Below the pieces are notes generated by a model. That model saw only the letters and a program-made list of their open reading frames with translations, was not told the DNA's origin and did not search any database. A program made the translations under genes and the position numbers. Of a DNA stretch of 64,000 nucleotides, positions 63,959-64,000 are shown one piece after another. Source of the DNA: Salinarchaeum laminariae (GTDB taxonomy: Archaea; Halobacteriota; Halobacteria; Halobacteriales; Salinarchaeaceae). Within the stretch, counting starts at the first letter, position 1; each line of letters begins with the position of its first letter. The stretch is from assembly GCF_023204835.1 (NCBI RefSeq), contig NZ_CP096270.1, positions 2,620,907-2,684,906 of the forward strand, in the 5' to 3' direction.

Positions 63959-64000
63959 ATGGAGGGAGTGACCGCCCGGGACGTGATGTCGCGAACGTTC
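63959..64000 (+). CDS. Start of probable CBS-domain protein (3'-truncated by window)
   Basis: The ATG at 63959 gives MEGVTARDVMSRTF, the opening of a first CBS motif as in many haloarchaeal CBS-domain regulators. CCTTTTAGA at about 63927-63935 is centred 27 bp upstream, a good TATA box for a leaderless start. The rest lies outside the window. Confidence 0.6.
   Translation, partial: MEGVTARDVMSRTF

Overview
The window is chromosomal DNA from a haloarchaeon (class Halobacteria); the genus cannot be fixed from sequence alone. The evidence is GC-rich DNA coding for very acidic proteins, AT-rich TATA boxes about 26-29 nt upstream of leaderless ATG starts, an intron-bearing tRNA-Trp whose intron is a box C/D guide RNA, and archaeal marker genes: pus10 and trmY, ABCE1/RLI, a PIN-ATPase-KH protein, the Ahb haem-pathway radical SAM enzymes, catalase-peroxidase KatG, and several small Zn-ribbon or DUF proteins typical of haloarchaea.

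Region 1 (about 1-14120) is accessory DNA. It opens with the 3' end of an unidentified gene, then a RelE/ParE-type toxin-antitoxin pair lying between two near-identical 18-bp repeats. Next comes an integrated genome resembling the temperate pleolipovirus SNJ2 group: a short tyrosine integrase; a rightward structural operon (small membrane proteins, Tat-exported VP4-like spike, secreted and membrane proteins, NTPase, two tiny proteins); and a leftward operon of eleven overlapping genes ending in a large replication-type protein. The leftward operon also carries two methyltransferase-like proteins, small zinc-finger proteins and small membrane proteins. Its promoter region, packed with three consecutive palindromes, abuts the 3' end of the tRNA-Trp gene, the likely integration target. 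The other attachment copy was not found in the window.

Region 2 (14123-25700) is core chromosome: tRNA-Trp, cupin/Zn-ribbon protein, small haloarchaeal families, a DUF5794-like membrane protein, an Lrp-TRASH metal-responsive regulator, aldo/keto reductase, a left-handed beta-helix acyltransferase, a lipoprotein, a cation diffusion facilitator, the divergent pus10/trmY pair (both act on tRNA position 54) and tRNA-Pro(CGG) with a damaged duplicate of its 3' end 147 bp downstream.

Region 3 (25758-43103): katG; a formate/nitrite-transporter-family protein; a three-gene cluster of RecA/KaiC-like protein, coiled-coil Zn protein and acidic Cys-rich protein; M20 and M32 peptidases; a BtuF-like binding protein; cyclophilin; FAD oxidoreductase; a DUF357-like protein; radical SAM-HhH protein; tryptophanase; a 59-residue protein; and a UbiA prenyltransferase.

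Region 4 (43192-49625) holds the most unfamiliar pair: a 651-residue HEAT-repeat protein downstream of a 1462-residue protein with a degenerate P-loop and many helical repeats. I do not recognise the large protein.

Region 5 (49878-64000): aminotransferase; a haem-type radical SAM cluster (AhbC-like, PaaB-like partner, AhbD-like); a palindrome-rich non-coding segment that may be an IS200/IS605-derived relic; a gamma-carbonic-anhydrase-like protein lacking one zinc ligand; 5-formyl-THF cyclo-ligase; sugar epimerase; ROK kinase; ABCE1 with an EMC6-like membrane protein; a winged-helix regulator; the PIN-ATPase-KH protein; a DUF5785-like protein; and the start of a probable CBS-domain gene. No rRNA, CRISPR array or intact insertion sequence was seen.
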